A stretch of DNA of 64,000 nucleotides from an uncultured Dysosmobacter sp. (lineage in GTDB: Bacteria > Bacillota > Clostridia > Oscillospirales > Oscillospiraceae): NCBI GenBank assembly GCA_934565855.1, contig CAKTIO010000001.1, positions 248,001-312,000 on the forward strand, in the 5' to 3' direction. Positions within the stretch are counted from its first letter, which is position 1, and the number at the start of each line of letters is the position of its first letter. Below, one piece after another: positions 1-8,212 of the stretch. The translations under genes were made by a program, and so were the position numbers. Below the pieces are notes generated by a model, which was given only the letters and a program-made list of their open reading frames with translations, made no database searches and was not told where the DNA came from.

Positions 1-520
1 GAGTTGGTGCTGGATGTGGACATTGCGGGTCGGGAGCCGCAGGCGCAGGCGGCAAAAAATTATATCTACGATATGCCGAGAGATCCCGGTCTGTTTTCGT
101 TCCACCCCATCCCGCTCAGCTTTGAGCCTGTGGAGCCGGGACGCTGTTCGCCGGTGCTGTATTCCTCCAGCATTCGTGACATGATCGACTACTCTCTGCG
201 AAGCTGTGTGGAGCGGAACATCACCGTGCGGCGCTGTAAAAATTGCGGGCGGTACTTCGCGCAGACCGGACGGGTCAGTGCGGAGTATTGCGGGCGGCCT
301 GTCCCGGAAGGACAGCAGCGTTGCCGCGAGGCAGATGGATGATCCGGTATTCAAAGCATACCGCAAGGAGTACAAGAAGCGGTTCGCGTGGATCAAAGCC
401 GAACGGATCACCGACCGGCAGTTTTACGATTGGAGTGAACAAGCCAGAGCAGAAAAGGAAAAATGCGACCGGGAGGAGATATCCCAAGACGCATTTTTTG
501 AATGGCTCGAAAAACAGTGA
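1..520 (+). pseudogene. Broken DUF6076-like zinc-ribbon gene, 5' end outside window
   Basis: The sequence matches the second half of the better copy at 12643-13608 almost codon for codon: the RCKNCGRYF zinc-ribbon start, the YCGRP block, and the C-terminal KAYRKEYKKRF and DAFFEWLEKQ stretches. Between the YCGRP block and KAYRKEYKKRF, around position 330, 29 bases present in the other copy are missing. This shifts the frame, so the first half ends at 342 and the C-terminal half is readable only in another frame up to 520. The 5' end lies before the window. I read it as a decayed duplicate. Function of the family is unknown to me; the Cys pattern suggests metal binding. Confidence 0.8.
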
Positions 521-611
521 ACAACCGCCCATCGGCATTCGTTTTCAAGGTGGATGCCAGTGGGCAGCTTTTATTGATTACAGCGGTCAAGTGCATAATC
601 ATTTTTTATTT

Positions 612-747
612 TTAACAGGAAAGATACTTTCCTACATCCGCCCAATCTTTGGTCGAGATTACAACTCTCAGAATCTGGCTGAGCAGATACGGCATACGGC
701 TGCGCTTTCCTCTCGTAAGACGATGTAAGCCAGAGAGATATTACCAT
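612..747 (-). pseudogene. 3' remnant of the small convergent gene (copy of 13700-13885)
   Basis: Read on the minus strand, this keeps an open frame of about 43 codons. It parallels the C-terminal two thirds of the 61-residue protein at 13700-13885 (shared LTxGKRSRMxYLLSQI and DWADVGKYLSC) and ends at the equivalent stop. The start and first residues are absent because the direct repeat breaks off at about 748, and a stop codon precedes the frame. It is therefore a truncated duplicate. Confidence 0.65.
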
Positions 748-1032
748 CATAGAGCGCGGCAAGGCGTATCGGGCATTGCTTACAGAAGATAACAGGAACG
801 GTCAGAGAAATGTAACCTACCAAACCTTTGGCGATTCTCGCCAAAGGTAGAACACCCGCAAACTTGTTGTTTTTTTCGGTGTGATGGAGTATGAGACCCG
901 CAAAGCCATTAAAGCTGGCAGAATTGATCTCACCGCTTACAGACATTTTGGAAACCAACCCGCGCAAGCTACCGATTGTCTGTGCCGAGCTGATTGCTGA
1001 CTATAACGTAGCCACGCAGCAGGTATTGCCGT
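748..1032. other. Non-coding gap with a stem-loop
   Basis: I see no convincing gene here. A short palindrome at 825-847 (CCTTTGGCGA, loop TTC, TCGCCAAAGG) could end transcription of the minus-strand operon that finishes at 1033. It has no clear U-run on either strand, so its role is open. A 60-codon frame starting at 891 has no recognisable motif and no good ribosome site. Confidence 0.3.
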
Positions 1033-1668
1033 TCAATTTTCCTCCTTCTGCACATATTTTTCAAGCGCCATGATCGCGCGGGTAGGATTAAAAAAGCCGC
1101 ACACGCAAGGGCTTCCCATGCGGACCGCGCCCTCTTCGGGCGTCATCTTTCCCGCTTTGACCCGCTCGATGGTATCGACCACCAACGCCTTGGAGATCAT
1201 GCCGTGGCCGCACATGGTGATAAACTCCAAAATCTCCTCCGGGGGCAGCTTTTCCCGCCGACCCCAGATGTCCAGCGAGAAGTTTGCCGAATGCGGCTTG
1301 ATGCCGAAGTCCCGGCACATTTTTTCCACCTCTGCGCGCGGCCCGGATACGGTGACCGAGATCCCCAGATCCATCTCAATGAGGCGCCCGATGATCTCCC
1401 GCATCTTTTCCTCGCTGTCGAACACACAGCGCACGCGCGGCACCTCCGTGAACCCAGCCTTGATCTCCTCCACACTCACGCCGGACAGGATCGTTCCCAC
1501 CTCATTTGAGCCGGTATTGATCGGGCCGATCTCCCACACAAGGTCTAGCACGCGCCGCAGCTTTTCCTTACTGTTGGCACTGTTGATGCCAGACGCCGCC
1601 GTGACCAGCAGCAGATAGTCGTGCCGAAGCGATTCCACGCTCCCGCGCCGATGCAGTGAATGCGACAT
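1033..1668 (-). CDS. Small Cys/His-motif protein of the duplicated ferredoxin module, copy 1
   Basis: 211-residue soluble protein; I do not recognise a named family. It is clearly paralogous to the product of 2558-3199: both begin MSHxLHR, share a central block ending in LGxSVxVxGxRxxVE, then PHSAxxxLxIxG, the motif MCGHxMIS (Cys153, His155) and PCxCGxFNxTRA (Cys188, Cys190). The conserved Cys and His residues suggest a metal or Fe-S site. The start has an AGAGAGGTG ribosome site and lies one base after the stop of the upstream ferredoxin gene, so the two are translationally linked. It is last in a four-gene minus-strand unit divergent from a LysR regulator. Function unknown; a redox step on an imported organic acid is only a guess. 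Confidence 0.8.
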   Translation of the reverse strand: MSHSLHRRGSVESLRHDYLLLVTAASGINSANSKEKLRRVLDLVWEIGPINTGSNEVGTILSGVSVEEIKAGFTEVPRVRCVFDSEEKMREIIGRLIEMDLGISVTVSGPRAEVEKMCRDFGIKPHSANFSLDIWGRREKLPPEEILEFITMCGHGMISKALVVDTIERVKAGKMTPEEGAVRMGSPCVCGFFNPTRAIMALEKYVQKEEN

Positions 1669-1669
1669 A

Positions 1670-2428
1670 TCAGCACCTCTCTCTTTCGATTTTGTAAGGA
1701 CGTCCGATGCCGATATTCACTTTGGCATTGGGACGCACGATGACTCCGAGCTCCTCGCACAGCTTGACCGCCGGATTGGTCCCGTCCTCATTATAACAGC
1801 AGATCATATCCATGGAAAAGACGGTCTCTGTCCGGTCCGCAATCTCCTGACACACTTTCAGCATTTCCGCTCCTCGCTCAAAGGGAATACAGAACTCGAT
1901 GATCGCGCTGACAAACCGTTCCTCCAGATACTCTTCTTTGAATTTGCCGGTCTTTCGATCCTCAAGCAGGTCGCTGAGCGGGTTGCACGGTTCGATCTCA
2001 ATGCCGCACTGCGCCAGCCGCATCGTTGCTTTCTCAATCTCACGCACAGACGTTCCCACTACGGGCCGTCCCATTTCCAGACACAGACCAAGCTCTCCGC
2101 GGCAGACGCGGCCGGTCACATCGTTGGTCTTGACCTCCTCCGTGCCGCGTCCCGGCACGCCGGTCAACGGATGCGTTGTAGAAGGGTCCGAGAAGAAGCG
2201 CCGCATCTGGCGCCCAACCGAGCGTTCCTCTTTCGGCAACTCATAAATGGCGTCTCTCGGGCATTTCACCACACGTTTCCGGATGCACGTCCCACATTCC
2301 AGGCATCTCTCCTGATCAATCGACGCCTTCCTTTTCCCGTTTTCGTCCACAGCGACGCGGATCGCATCGGCGGGGCAGTAAAGGGTGCATATCCCACAGC
2401 CCACACATTTTTCACGATTAATTACCAT
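1670..2428 (-). CDS. 2x[4Fe-4S] ferredoxin-domain protein, copy 1
   Basis: 252 residues. The N-terminus carries two cluster motifs: Cys8, 11, 14, 18 in the standard spacing, and Cys42, 45, 48, 56, where seven residues instead of three separate the third and fourth cysteines. A region of about 180 residues follows with the block GRGTEEVKTNDVTGR, GRPVVG, EPCNPL and a C-terminal PNAKVNIGIGRP. The paralogue at 3212-3934 shares all of these. An electron-transfer or reductase subunit is likely. I have an unverified recollection that proteins annotated as 6-hydroxynicotinate reductase carry a similar EEVKTNDVTGR block, which would need a search. The partner is the adjacent Cys/His-motif protein. Confidence 0.8.
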   Translation of the reverse strand: MVINREKCVGCGICTLYCPADAIRVAVDENGKRKASIDQERCLECGTCIRKRVVKCPRDAIYELPKEERSVGRQMRRFFSDPSTTHPLTGVPGRGTEEVKTNDVTGRVCRGELGLCLEMGRPVVGTSVREIEKATMRLAQCGIEIEPCNPLSDLLEDRKTGKFKEEYLEERFVSAIIEFCIPFERGAEMLKVCQEIADRTETVFSMDMICCYNEDGTNPAVKLCEELGVIVRPNAKVNIGIGRPYKIERERC

Positions 2429-2488
2429 TGCTTATCCTTTCTATCATCCGCCTCAAAATCCGGCCTAAACGATGGACCTGTCAAAGCA

Positions 2489-2517
2489 CGCGCTGCCGTG
2501 AAAAGCACGGCAGCGCG
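2489..2517. other. Perfect 12-bp stem-loop between module copies
   Basis: CGCGCTGCCGTG, loop AAAAG, CACGGCAGCGCG, lying in the 129-base gap between the two module copies. No U-run follows on the minus strand, so it is more likely an mRNA stability or processing element, or a leaky terminator that sets a lower level for copy 1. Confidence 0.5.
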
Positions 2518-2557
2518 GTTGACATTATTCCAGCTCTCAAATATAATAAGGACAGCT

Positions 2558-3199
2558 TTATTCTCCCTTTTCCCTCTCCTTTTCCGCCTCCAGCAGGTTT
2601 TCCGCGCGGGTGATGTTGAAGATGCCGCAGTAGCAGGGCTTGGCCAGGATCTTCGCGGCCTTCTCCGGCTCCATGCGTCCTTCCACGACCGCCTTCCGGA
2701 TCTGCTTGACAAGGCCGGCCGAGATCATGGCGTGGCCGCACATGGTCGTGTAGCACATCGTTTCATCATCAGGCAGGCGGGAGGTGTCGCCAAAGATGCC
2801 GAGCGCTAGGTCGGCAGAATGCGGTGTCAGGCCGACCTCATGGCAGATATCCTCCACCTTGTCACGCAGGCCGGTAACGACCACCGACATCCCGAGGTCC
2901 TCCTCCTTGAGCTTTTTGAGCACATTGACGACCTTCTGCCGATCGTCAAAGCAGCCCATGGCCGGAGAGTTGTCCTCTGTCTTGTTGAGTAGCTCCTCAC
3001 GGTCAAACCCGAGCGTCAGATTCTGCTTTGTCGTCAGCGAGCCCCAGTTCACGGGGCCTTCATCCAGGCAGATCTCCATGACCCTGCGCATCTTGGGCGC
3101 CGCGCCCTTGTCATTGAATTTCATGGCCGGTCGGGAGATGAACGGAAAGTCATTCTGGAAGGTCTCTTCCGGGCCAAATCTATGTAATGTATGAGACAT
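2558..3199 (-). CDS. Small Cys/His-motif protein of the duplicated ferredoxin module, copy 2
   Basis: 213 residues, paralogous to 1033-1668. The same landmarks occur in the same order: MSHTLHR, PHSADLALGIFG, MCGHAMIS (Cys154, His156) and PCYCGIFNITRA (Cys189, Cys191). It follows the larger ferredoxin gene by 12 bases, so copy 2 has the same gene order as copy 1. No signal peptide or membrane segment is seen, so it should be cytoplasmic. The residues kept between the two copies are the best guide to the active or metal site. Function unassigned. Confidence 0.8.
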   Translation of the reverse strand: MSHTLHRFGPEETFQNDFPFISRPAMKFNDKGAAPKMRRVMEICLDEGPVNWGSLTTKQNLTLGFDREELLNKTEDNSPAMGCFDDRQKVVNVLKKLKEEDLGMSVVVTGLRDKVEDICHEVGLTPHSADLALGIFGDTSRLPDDETMCYTTMCGHAMISAGLVKQIRKAVVEGRMEPEKAAKILAKPCYCGIFNITRAENLLEAEKEREKGE

Positions 3200-3211
3200 A
3201 TCGCTTCCTCC

Positions 3212-3934
3212 TTATGCGTTTGTCAGCGGGCGGCCAAGGCCGACGTTTACCTTTGCATTCTTGGGATACTTGATCCCCATTTTGTCAAGGATCTTCGTCA
3301 CGGGGATCGTACCATCCTCGGCATACCGGACCACCAGACCCCAGGAAAATACCGTGCCCTTGCAATGCTGCGCCACGTCATAGACCGTCGCCACGACCTC
3401 CGCGAACCGCTCCTCGGGGATCGTGAACTCCACAATGGCAGAGAGAATCTTCTCGTTCCTCACGTCATCGTGAACGATGCCGGTCTCCGTATCAAGCAGA
3501 GAGGTGAGCGGATTACACGGCTCAAACTCGATCCCCATTTTTGCCAGCGGGATCGTCACGACCTCCACGTCCTTCACGCGGCAGCCGATGGACGGCCGAC
3601 CGAATTCCAGCGCAAAGCCAACCTCACCGCGCTTGACGCGACCGGTCACATCGTTGGTCTTGACCTCCTCCGTTCCGCGGCCGCGGACGCCCGTGCTTTC
3701 GTGCTTTTCCGTCGGGTCTCCAAAGACCTTGCGCACCGAGCGGGGCCACTGACGGACCTCCTCCGGCTCATAAAAGGCCTTGCGGGGACATTCGATCTGA
3801 CGCACGCAGATACCGCACTCTACGCACTCCTCTTGATCAATGAATGCCTTCTTGTCCTCCACATGGATCGCACCCTGCGGACAAAACGGTATGCATTTTT
3901 TGCAGCCAATACACTTTTCTAAATCGACTTTCAT
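3212..3934 (-). CDS. 2x[4Fe-4S] ferredoxin-domain protein, copy 2
   Basis: 240 residues from the ATG at 3934, chosen because AGAGGAAA precedes it; an upstream in-frame start at 3979 has no such site. The first cluster motif uses Cys8, 11, 14, 18. The second uses Cys37, 40, 43, 49 with five residues before the last cysteine. The rest matches the copy-1 protein: GRGTEEVKTNDVTGR, GRPSIG, EPCNPL, and the end PNAKVNVGLGRP. It is the first gene of the minus-strand unit and diverges from the LysR gene, which probably controls it. Likely a cytoplasmic electron-transfer component; the substrate is unknown. Confidence 0.8.
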   Translation of the reverse strand: MKVDLEKCIGCKKCIPFCPQGAIHVEDKKAFIDQEECVECGICVRQIECPRKAFYEPEEVRQWPRSVRKVFGDPTEKHESTGVRGRGTEEVKTNDVTGRVKRGEVGFALEFGRPSIGCRVKDVEVVTIPLAKMGIEFEPCNPLTSLLDTETGIVHDDVRNEKILSAIVEFTIPEERFAEVVATVYDVAQHCKGTVFSWGLVVRYAEDGTIPVTKILDKMGIKYPKNAKVNVGLGRPLTNA

Positions 3935-4008
3935 GTTTTTCCTCTCTTTCATCTTAATAAACATAAGAATAGATGCCACGTATTCTCTGTCTATATTGTA
4001 GCAGTGCC

Positions 4009-4027
4009 GTATTCCTTTGCATAATAC
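4009..4027. promoter_or_regulatory. Putative LysR operator in divergent promoter region
   Basis: GTATTCCTTTGCATAATAC is an interrupted palindrome (GTATT, 9 bases, AATAC) of the T-N11-A kind that LysR regulators bind. It lies between the divergent ferredoxin-module and lysR genes. A related sequence, GCTAACTTTTGTATAATAC, sits at 8271-8289 upstream of the transporter operon, which suggests that one regulator controls both units. Read by eye only. Confidence 0.4.
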
Positions 4028-4141
4028 CGTTTCTTAATCGTTTGCCATAAGCAGTTTTTATGCTTTTGTCCGGCTCATTGCCGCTACCCCCGTTCTCTCC
4101 TTCGCGGACGGGACCATCACTATTTTAGGGAGGTCTTCTTT

Positions 4142-5029
4142 GTGAAAACCGAAGACTGGTTCACCTTGTCCGTCATTTACCGCACTAAAAGTCTTTCCAG
4201 CGCCGCCAAAGAACTCTTTATTTCTCAGCCAGCGCTTACGATCAGACTTCAAAACATCGAAAAAGAGGTCGGCTGTCAAATCGCGATCCGAAGCAACAGG
4301 GGTCTCCTCTTTACTCCGGAAGGCGAATATCTTTCCATGCAGTCTCAGAAGATCATGGACTTGGTCAACGAAACTCTGCGCCATGTCCAGGGAACTTCCG
4401 GCGAAGACATCGGCATTATTAAGATCGTTGCACCGTCTACGATAGCAAAATACTTTCTCCCTGCGCTGCTGCTGCGGTATAAAAAGCTCTCGCCCGAGAC
4501 GACCTTCCGTCTTGAAGTTGTCAACTCCTCCGAGGTCGAGCGGGCCATTACCACCTGCAAAGCCTATTGTGGTTTTGTCCATGGCGATTACTGTGAAAAC
4601 CTGCCGCGGCTTCCGCTTTCTACCATGCGTGCCTATGCCGTCTGCAAGCAGCCTCTCACGCTTGAGGAACTAAAGGAAATGCCCATTATTCTTCACAACA
4701 CTTCAAAAAATACGCAGGATAACGTGCAGCTTTGGTGGGATGAGACCTTTCATATCCCTATGGATGTGCGAATGAATGTTAAAAATCTCGACATCTGCCT
4801 CAGCATGGTCGATTCTGGCTTTGGGACTGCCATCGTATTCGGCGACTACTATATGGACGGGCACACACTCCACGCTCTGCCGCTGAACCACCCGGACGGC
4901 ACGCCCTTCACGCGCCAGCTCTGGTTTGCCTACATGGAAGAAATGGAAGCCTCCCCCTGTATGAATTCTTTTCTGAAATTTATGGAGGAACACAGCCGCT
5001 CACTAGACACAGGTACCATATGTGGCTAA
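4142..5029 (+). CDS. LysR-family transcriptional regulator
   Basis: 295 residues, the normal LysR length. The N-terminus has the winged helix-turn-helix (residues about 1-60, with SLSSAAKELFISQPALTIRLQNIEKEVG as the recognition region, given here by its ends SLSSAAKELF and QNIEKEVG). A ligand-binding domain of about 200 residues follows. The gene diverges from the ferredoxin module and converges on the tctC end, so it sits centrally between the two units it probably controls. The ligand is probably the organic acid imported by the transporter or a product of it. The start is preceded by GGGAGG. Confidence 0.9.
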   Translation: MKTEDWFTLSVIYRTKSLSSAAKELFISQPALTIRLQNIEKEVGCQIAIRSNRGLLFTPEGEYLSMQSQKIMDLVNETLRHVQGTSGEDIGIIKIVAPSTIAKYFLPALLLRYKKLSPETTFRLEVVNSSEVERAITTCKAYCGFVHGDYCENLPRLPLSTMRAYAVCKQPLTLEELKEMPIILHNTSKNTQDNVQLWWDETFHIPMDVRMNVKNLDICLSMVDSGFGTAIVFGDYYMDGHTLHALPLNHPDGTPFTRQLWFAYMEEMEASPCMNSFLKFMEEHSRSLDTGTICG

Positions 5030-5037
5030 CATATGCG

Positions 5038-5071
5038 AAAGAGCCGGCTGTATTACGACAGTCGGCTCTTT
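5038..5071. terminator. Bidirectional terminator between lysR and tctC
   Basis: AAAGAGCCGGCTGT and ACAGTCGGCTCTTT form a 14-bp stem with one mismatch around a 6-base loop, followed by TTGCAT on the plus strand and by TTTCGC on the minus strand. It lies between the convergent ends of lysR and tctC. Confidence 0.7.
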
Positions 5072-5102
5072 TGCATAGAGAAGGAGGTTTCAGTACCTTG
5101 GT

Positions 5103-6113
5103 TTACTGATTGGCATTGGCCAGTGTGAGATACTCGGTATAGTCTGCAAGCATTTCCTCGGCGTAAGCCGCGTACTGGTCGTAGGGCAGGAAGATGTTGC
5201 TCATCGCGTTCTTTTCGGCGAACTCCTTCCACTCATCCGTCTCGGAGACCTTCTGGAAGATGTCGGAATAGTAGGCAAGGACTTCCTCCTTAACGTCGGC
5301 ATTCATAACGATGCCGCGGCTCTGCTGATGGGAGATGTCATAGCCCTGCTCCGCTGTGGTGGGAACATCGGGCAAACTGGTAAGGCGCTCATCCGCGCAG
5401 ACAGCGATCGGTGTCATCGTACCGGCCTTCATGTGCTCTTCCGCCTCAGCCAGAGAGTTAACGGACAGGGCAATGTGACCACCGAGAATGGCCGCCTGAA
5501 GCAGGCCGGAGTCGTCATAGGGGACATAGGTCAGGTCGATGCCAGCCAAATCATTGAACATATACATGATGATCGCGTCGTCGGAAGCATTGCCGATGCC
5601 GCCCCACTTCAGTTCGCCTGGGTGAGCCTTAGCATAGTCGACGATATCCTGCATACTGGTAAAGCCATACTTGGGGTTGGCAACGAGAACAAGGGGATCC
5701 TTGACCATGTGCGCAACGAAAGAGAAGTTTGTCTCATCCGGGGAAAAGGGGGAGTTGCCGGTCAGAGGCTGGGTGTAGAAGCTCGCAGAGGTAGAAGCCA
5801 GCGTGTACTCATCCCCGGCCCCCTTGGAGGTAAGATAGGTATAACCGACGACACCGGAACCGCCGGACTTGTTCACGGGAACAATGTTCACAGGGCAAAG
5901 ATCATTTTTCTCGATGATCTCAACGATCTTGCGAACCATAACGTCATTGCCGCCGCCAGCGCCAAAGGGGATCACGAACTCAATGTCCTTGGTGGGGACC
6001 CAGCCCTCAGAAGTCTGGTCCTCTTGCTGCTGGTCGCTGTTTCCCTTTTGACCACAGGCGACAAGTGCCAACGCCATCACGGCAGCAAGGATCAGTGCAA
6101 GTGCTCTTTTCAT
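5103..6113 (-). CDS. tctC: Tripartite tricarboxylate transporter substrate-binding lipoprotein (TctC/Bug)
   Basis: 336 residues from the ATG at 6113, preceded by AAAGGAAG. The signal peptide MKRALALILAAVMALALVAC ends in a lipobox, so this is a lipid-anchored extracellular binding protein. The mature part has the Bug-family beginning (DIEFVIPFGAGGGNDVMVR) and VPYDDSGLLQAAILGGHI, typical of TctC proteins that capture carboxylates. It is third in the operon tctB-tctA-tctC; all three belong to the TTT family. The ligand cannot be read from sequence, since Bug proteins bind diverse carboxylates and nicotinate-like acids. Context links it to the ferredoxin module. Confidence 0.92.
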   Translation of the reverse strand: MKRALALILAAVMALALVACGQKGNSDQQQEDQTSEGWVPTKDIEFVIPFGAGGGNDVMVRKIVEIIEKNDLCPVNIVPVNKSGGSGVVGYTYLTSKGAGDEYTLASTSASFYTQPLTGNSPFSPDETNFSFVAHMVKDPLVLVANPKYGFTSMQDIVDYAKAHPGELKWGGIGNASDDAIIMYMFNDLAGIDLTYVPYDDSGLLQAAILGGHIALSVNSLAEAEEHMKAGTMTPIAVCADERLTSLPDVPTTAEQGYDISHQQSRGIVMNADVKEEVLAYYSDIFQKVSETDEWKEFAEKNAMSNIFLPYDQYAAYAEEMLADYTEYLTLANANQ

Positions 6114-6194
6114 AGTGTGTGCTTCCTTTCCCATTTTTTCTCTTGTTTCATTATTTATAAACAGGAACATTCTGTTTATATCGTAAGGGACCGT

Positions 6195-7694
6195 TCATGC
6201 CTTCTTGGCAAATCTCTTTTTGAGGAACGATTTGATCGGCGTACCGAACGCGAGCAGAATCGCCAAAACAATGATAACACCGGAAATGGGGTGCATGATC
6301 ACACGCCAGAAATTATTGTCGTCAATGATCAGCCCCTGTCTCAGGTTGGTCTCCGTCAGTGCTCCGAGGACCAATGCAAGCACCATCGGCGCAGCGGGAA
6401 TATTCACCTTCTTGAAGAAGTATCCCAGCAGGCCGAAGAAGAGCGTAACACCGACCGTAAACATAGAGTTGTTCAATGCATACGCGCCCATCAGAATGAA
6501 TGCGAAGATCAGCGCATTCAGCGTTGTTGTGCGGACGTTGAGTATACGGACGAACAGGCCAAGCGCTCCCAGCCCGATGCAGACAAGAATCACGTTGCCG
6601 AGGTACATGGAGGCGACCAGACCCCACGCGACATCCGCTTCTTTGGTGAAGAAGGACGGACCAGGAGAAATGCCGAGCATCATCAGCGCACCCATCATAA
6701 TCGCCGTCGCACCCGACCCGGGTACACCGAGCGTCAGCATGGGAACCATCGCGCCCATGGACGCGGCATTGTTCGCACATTCCGGCGCGGCAACACCTTC
6801 GATAACGCCAGTGCCGAAAAGATGCCCGCGCTTAGAGGTCTTTTTTGCCATATCATAGGAAAGGAACGATGCGATCGTTGCTCCCGCACCGGGCAGCATA
6901 CCGACGATAAAGCCGAGGATCGTACCGCGCCCAATATGCGGCAGGCTGAGCTTCCACTCTTCTTTATTCGGCAGCAGATTCTTGAGCTTAAGGTTTTCCT
7001 TGTCTACAACGATGTTGTTATCTTGGAAGTTGCAGGTGATCTCCGCAATGCCGAACAAGCCCATTGCGACCGGAACAAAGTCGATGCCGGAGTAAAGATT
7101 GACGTTGCCGAACACGAACTTCGGCGTGCCGAAAATCAAATCAATGCCGATGCCCGCTACAAACAGACCGAGGAACGCAGCAAAGAAGCCCTTGGCCGGA
7201 GACTTACCGGTCATGCCCGCGATGGAGGTGAGGCCCAGCACCATCAGCGCAAAGTATTCCGACGGACCGAACACCGTGGCAAAATTGGAGATCACCGGGG
7301 CGAAGGTCATAAACAGCACGACACAGATCGTACCGCCGATCACGGAAGCCAGACAGGCCATGCCGAGCGCCTTGCCAGCTTGTCCCTTCTGCGCCATCGG
7401 GTAGCCGTCGAGCGTCGTCATGATCGCCGCGGAGTCGCCGGGGGTGTTGATCAGGATCGAGGTGATCGAACCGCCGTACATAGCGCCATAGTAAATGCCG
7501 CACAACATACACAGCGCACAGACCGGATCAAGACCATAGCACATCGGCAGTAGCACCGCGATGCCGACGGACGGACCAAGACCCGGGAGCGCGCCAATGA
7601 TGACGCCGCAGACCACGCCGACAAGCGAATAAACGATCGTCATCGGATTTGCCAGAATGGAGAATCCATTGACCAGATTGGAAAGCACACTCAT
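6195..7694 (-). CDS. tctA: Tripartite tricarboxylate transporter large membrane subunit (TctA)
   Basis: 499 residues, the usual TctA length, with about a dozen hydrophobic segments. Conserved family stretches are visible: the N-terminal GVIIGALPGLGPSVGIAVLLP and its internal repeat IVGMLPGAGATIASFLSYD, plus YYGAMYGGSITSILINTPG and GVPGSGATAIMMGAL. The start at 7694 has AAGGAG just upstream; an earlier in-frame start would overlap tctB and has no such site. It forms the cation-coupled channel that works with the TctC lipoprotein and the small TctB subunit. Confidence 0.95.
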   Translation of the reverse strand: MSVLSNLVNGFSILANPMTIVYSLVGVVCGVIIGALPGLGPSVGIAVLLPMCYGLDPVCALCMLCGIYYGAMYGGSITSILINTPGDSAAIMTTLDGYPMAQKGQAGKALGMACLASVIGGTICVVLFMTFAPVISNFATVFGPSEYFALMVLGLTSIAGMTGKSPAKGFFAAFLGLFVAGIGIDLIFGTPKFVFGNVNLYSGIDFVPVAMGLFGIAEITCNFQDNNIVVDKENLKLKNLLPNKEEWKLSLPHIGRGTILGFIVGMLPGAGATIASFLSYDMAKKTSKRGHLFGTGVIEGVAAPECANNAASMGAMVPMLTLGVPGSGATAIMMGALMMLGISPGPSFFTKEADVAWGLVASMYLGNVILVCIGLGALGLFVRILNVRTTTLNALIFAFILMGAYALNNSMFTVGVTLFFGLLGYFFKKVNIPAAPMVLALVLGALTETNLRQGLIIDDNNFWRVIMHPISGVIIVLAILLAFGTPIKSFLKKRFAKKA

Positions 7695-7711
7695 ATCTAC
7701 GTTCTCCTTTC

Positions 7712-8212
7712 TTAAAATCCGAGCGGTCCTTCGGGCACGGGAACGTGCAGAAACAGGACGAACACCAGATAAAGGAACACGACCATGCATACGCCTGTGA
7801 TGATCGACTTAAGCCAAGAATCCTTACCCTGAATCTTCAGGTAAGCGATCACGCACAGCCCAAGGCTGGTGAGCAGACCGATATACTTTGAAAGCAGCAG
7901 CACACCTATGCCGAGGACCGCAAATACCAGCAGATTCCGCAGTTCCCGCGGGTCAAGCACGCCCTTTTCCATTTCGGCCGCCGCTGCCTCATCCGTTTTC
8001 GCTCTGCGGTTCTGCGTGTTCAGTTCCAGCAGCATCAGGATACCGCAGCCGATGATCGCAATGCCGCATACCATCGGGAAAAAGCCAGGACCCATCTTTG
8101 CGCTCTTGACAAGCTCCAGACCCTGCACCTTTGTCAGGATCAAAATCGCTGCTCCCAGAACAATTGCGGCAACGGTCATAATAAGATTTGCGGTCTTTGC
8201 CTTCAGCTTCAT
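7712..8212 (-). CDS. tctB: Tripartite tricarboxylate transporter small membrane subunit (TctB)
   Basis: 166 residues with four hydrophobic segments: residues about 8-27, 40-62, 92-125 (two closely spaced) and 138-158. This is the TctB layout. It is first in the operon; tctA begins 17 bases after its stop. AAAGGACGG precedes the start. Assignment rests on topology and position, because the family is weakly conserved. Confidence 0.88.
   Translation of the reverse strand: MKLKAKTANLIMTVAAIVLGAAILILTKVQGLELVKSAKMGPGFFPMVCGIAIIGCGILMLLELNTQNRRAKTDEAAAAEMEKGVLDPRELRNLLVFAVLGIGVLLLSKYIGLLTSLGLCVIAYLKIQGKDSWLKSIITGVCMVVFLYLVFVLFLHVPVPEGPLGF

Larger units (their letters stand above)
1..750 (+). repeat. 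Direct repeat, left copy (pairs with 13060-13828)
   Basis: From base 1 to about 750 the sequence parallels 13060-13828 in the same orientation. It covers the 3' part of the DUF6076-like gene, its 3' flank and a small convergent gene on the other strand. Similarity stops just after the shared CAGAGAGATA. The two copies lie about 13 kb apart and bracket the ferredoxin module, the transporter operon and the mobile-element debris. The 29-base deletion and scattered substitutions show that the copies are not recent. Confidence 0.85.

Noticed and set aside
569..589. ATTGATTACAGCGGT at 574 resembling ATTGACTACAGCGGT at 19749 and a similar spot at 21350
   Set aside because: The match is only about 15 bases with different flanks; too short to call a repeat family, though it may hint at shared element ends.
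891..1073. A 60-codon frame after the left repeat
   Set aside because: No ribosome site, no motif, and it overlaps the end of the minus-strand module gene.
5328..7553. A 741-codon open frame on the plus strand
   Set aside because: It is antisense to tctC and tctA, which have clear motifs and ribosome sites.
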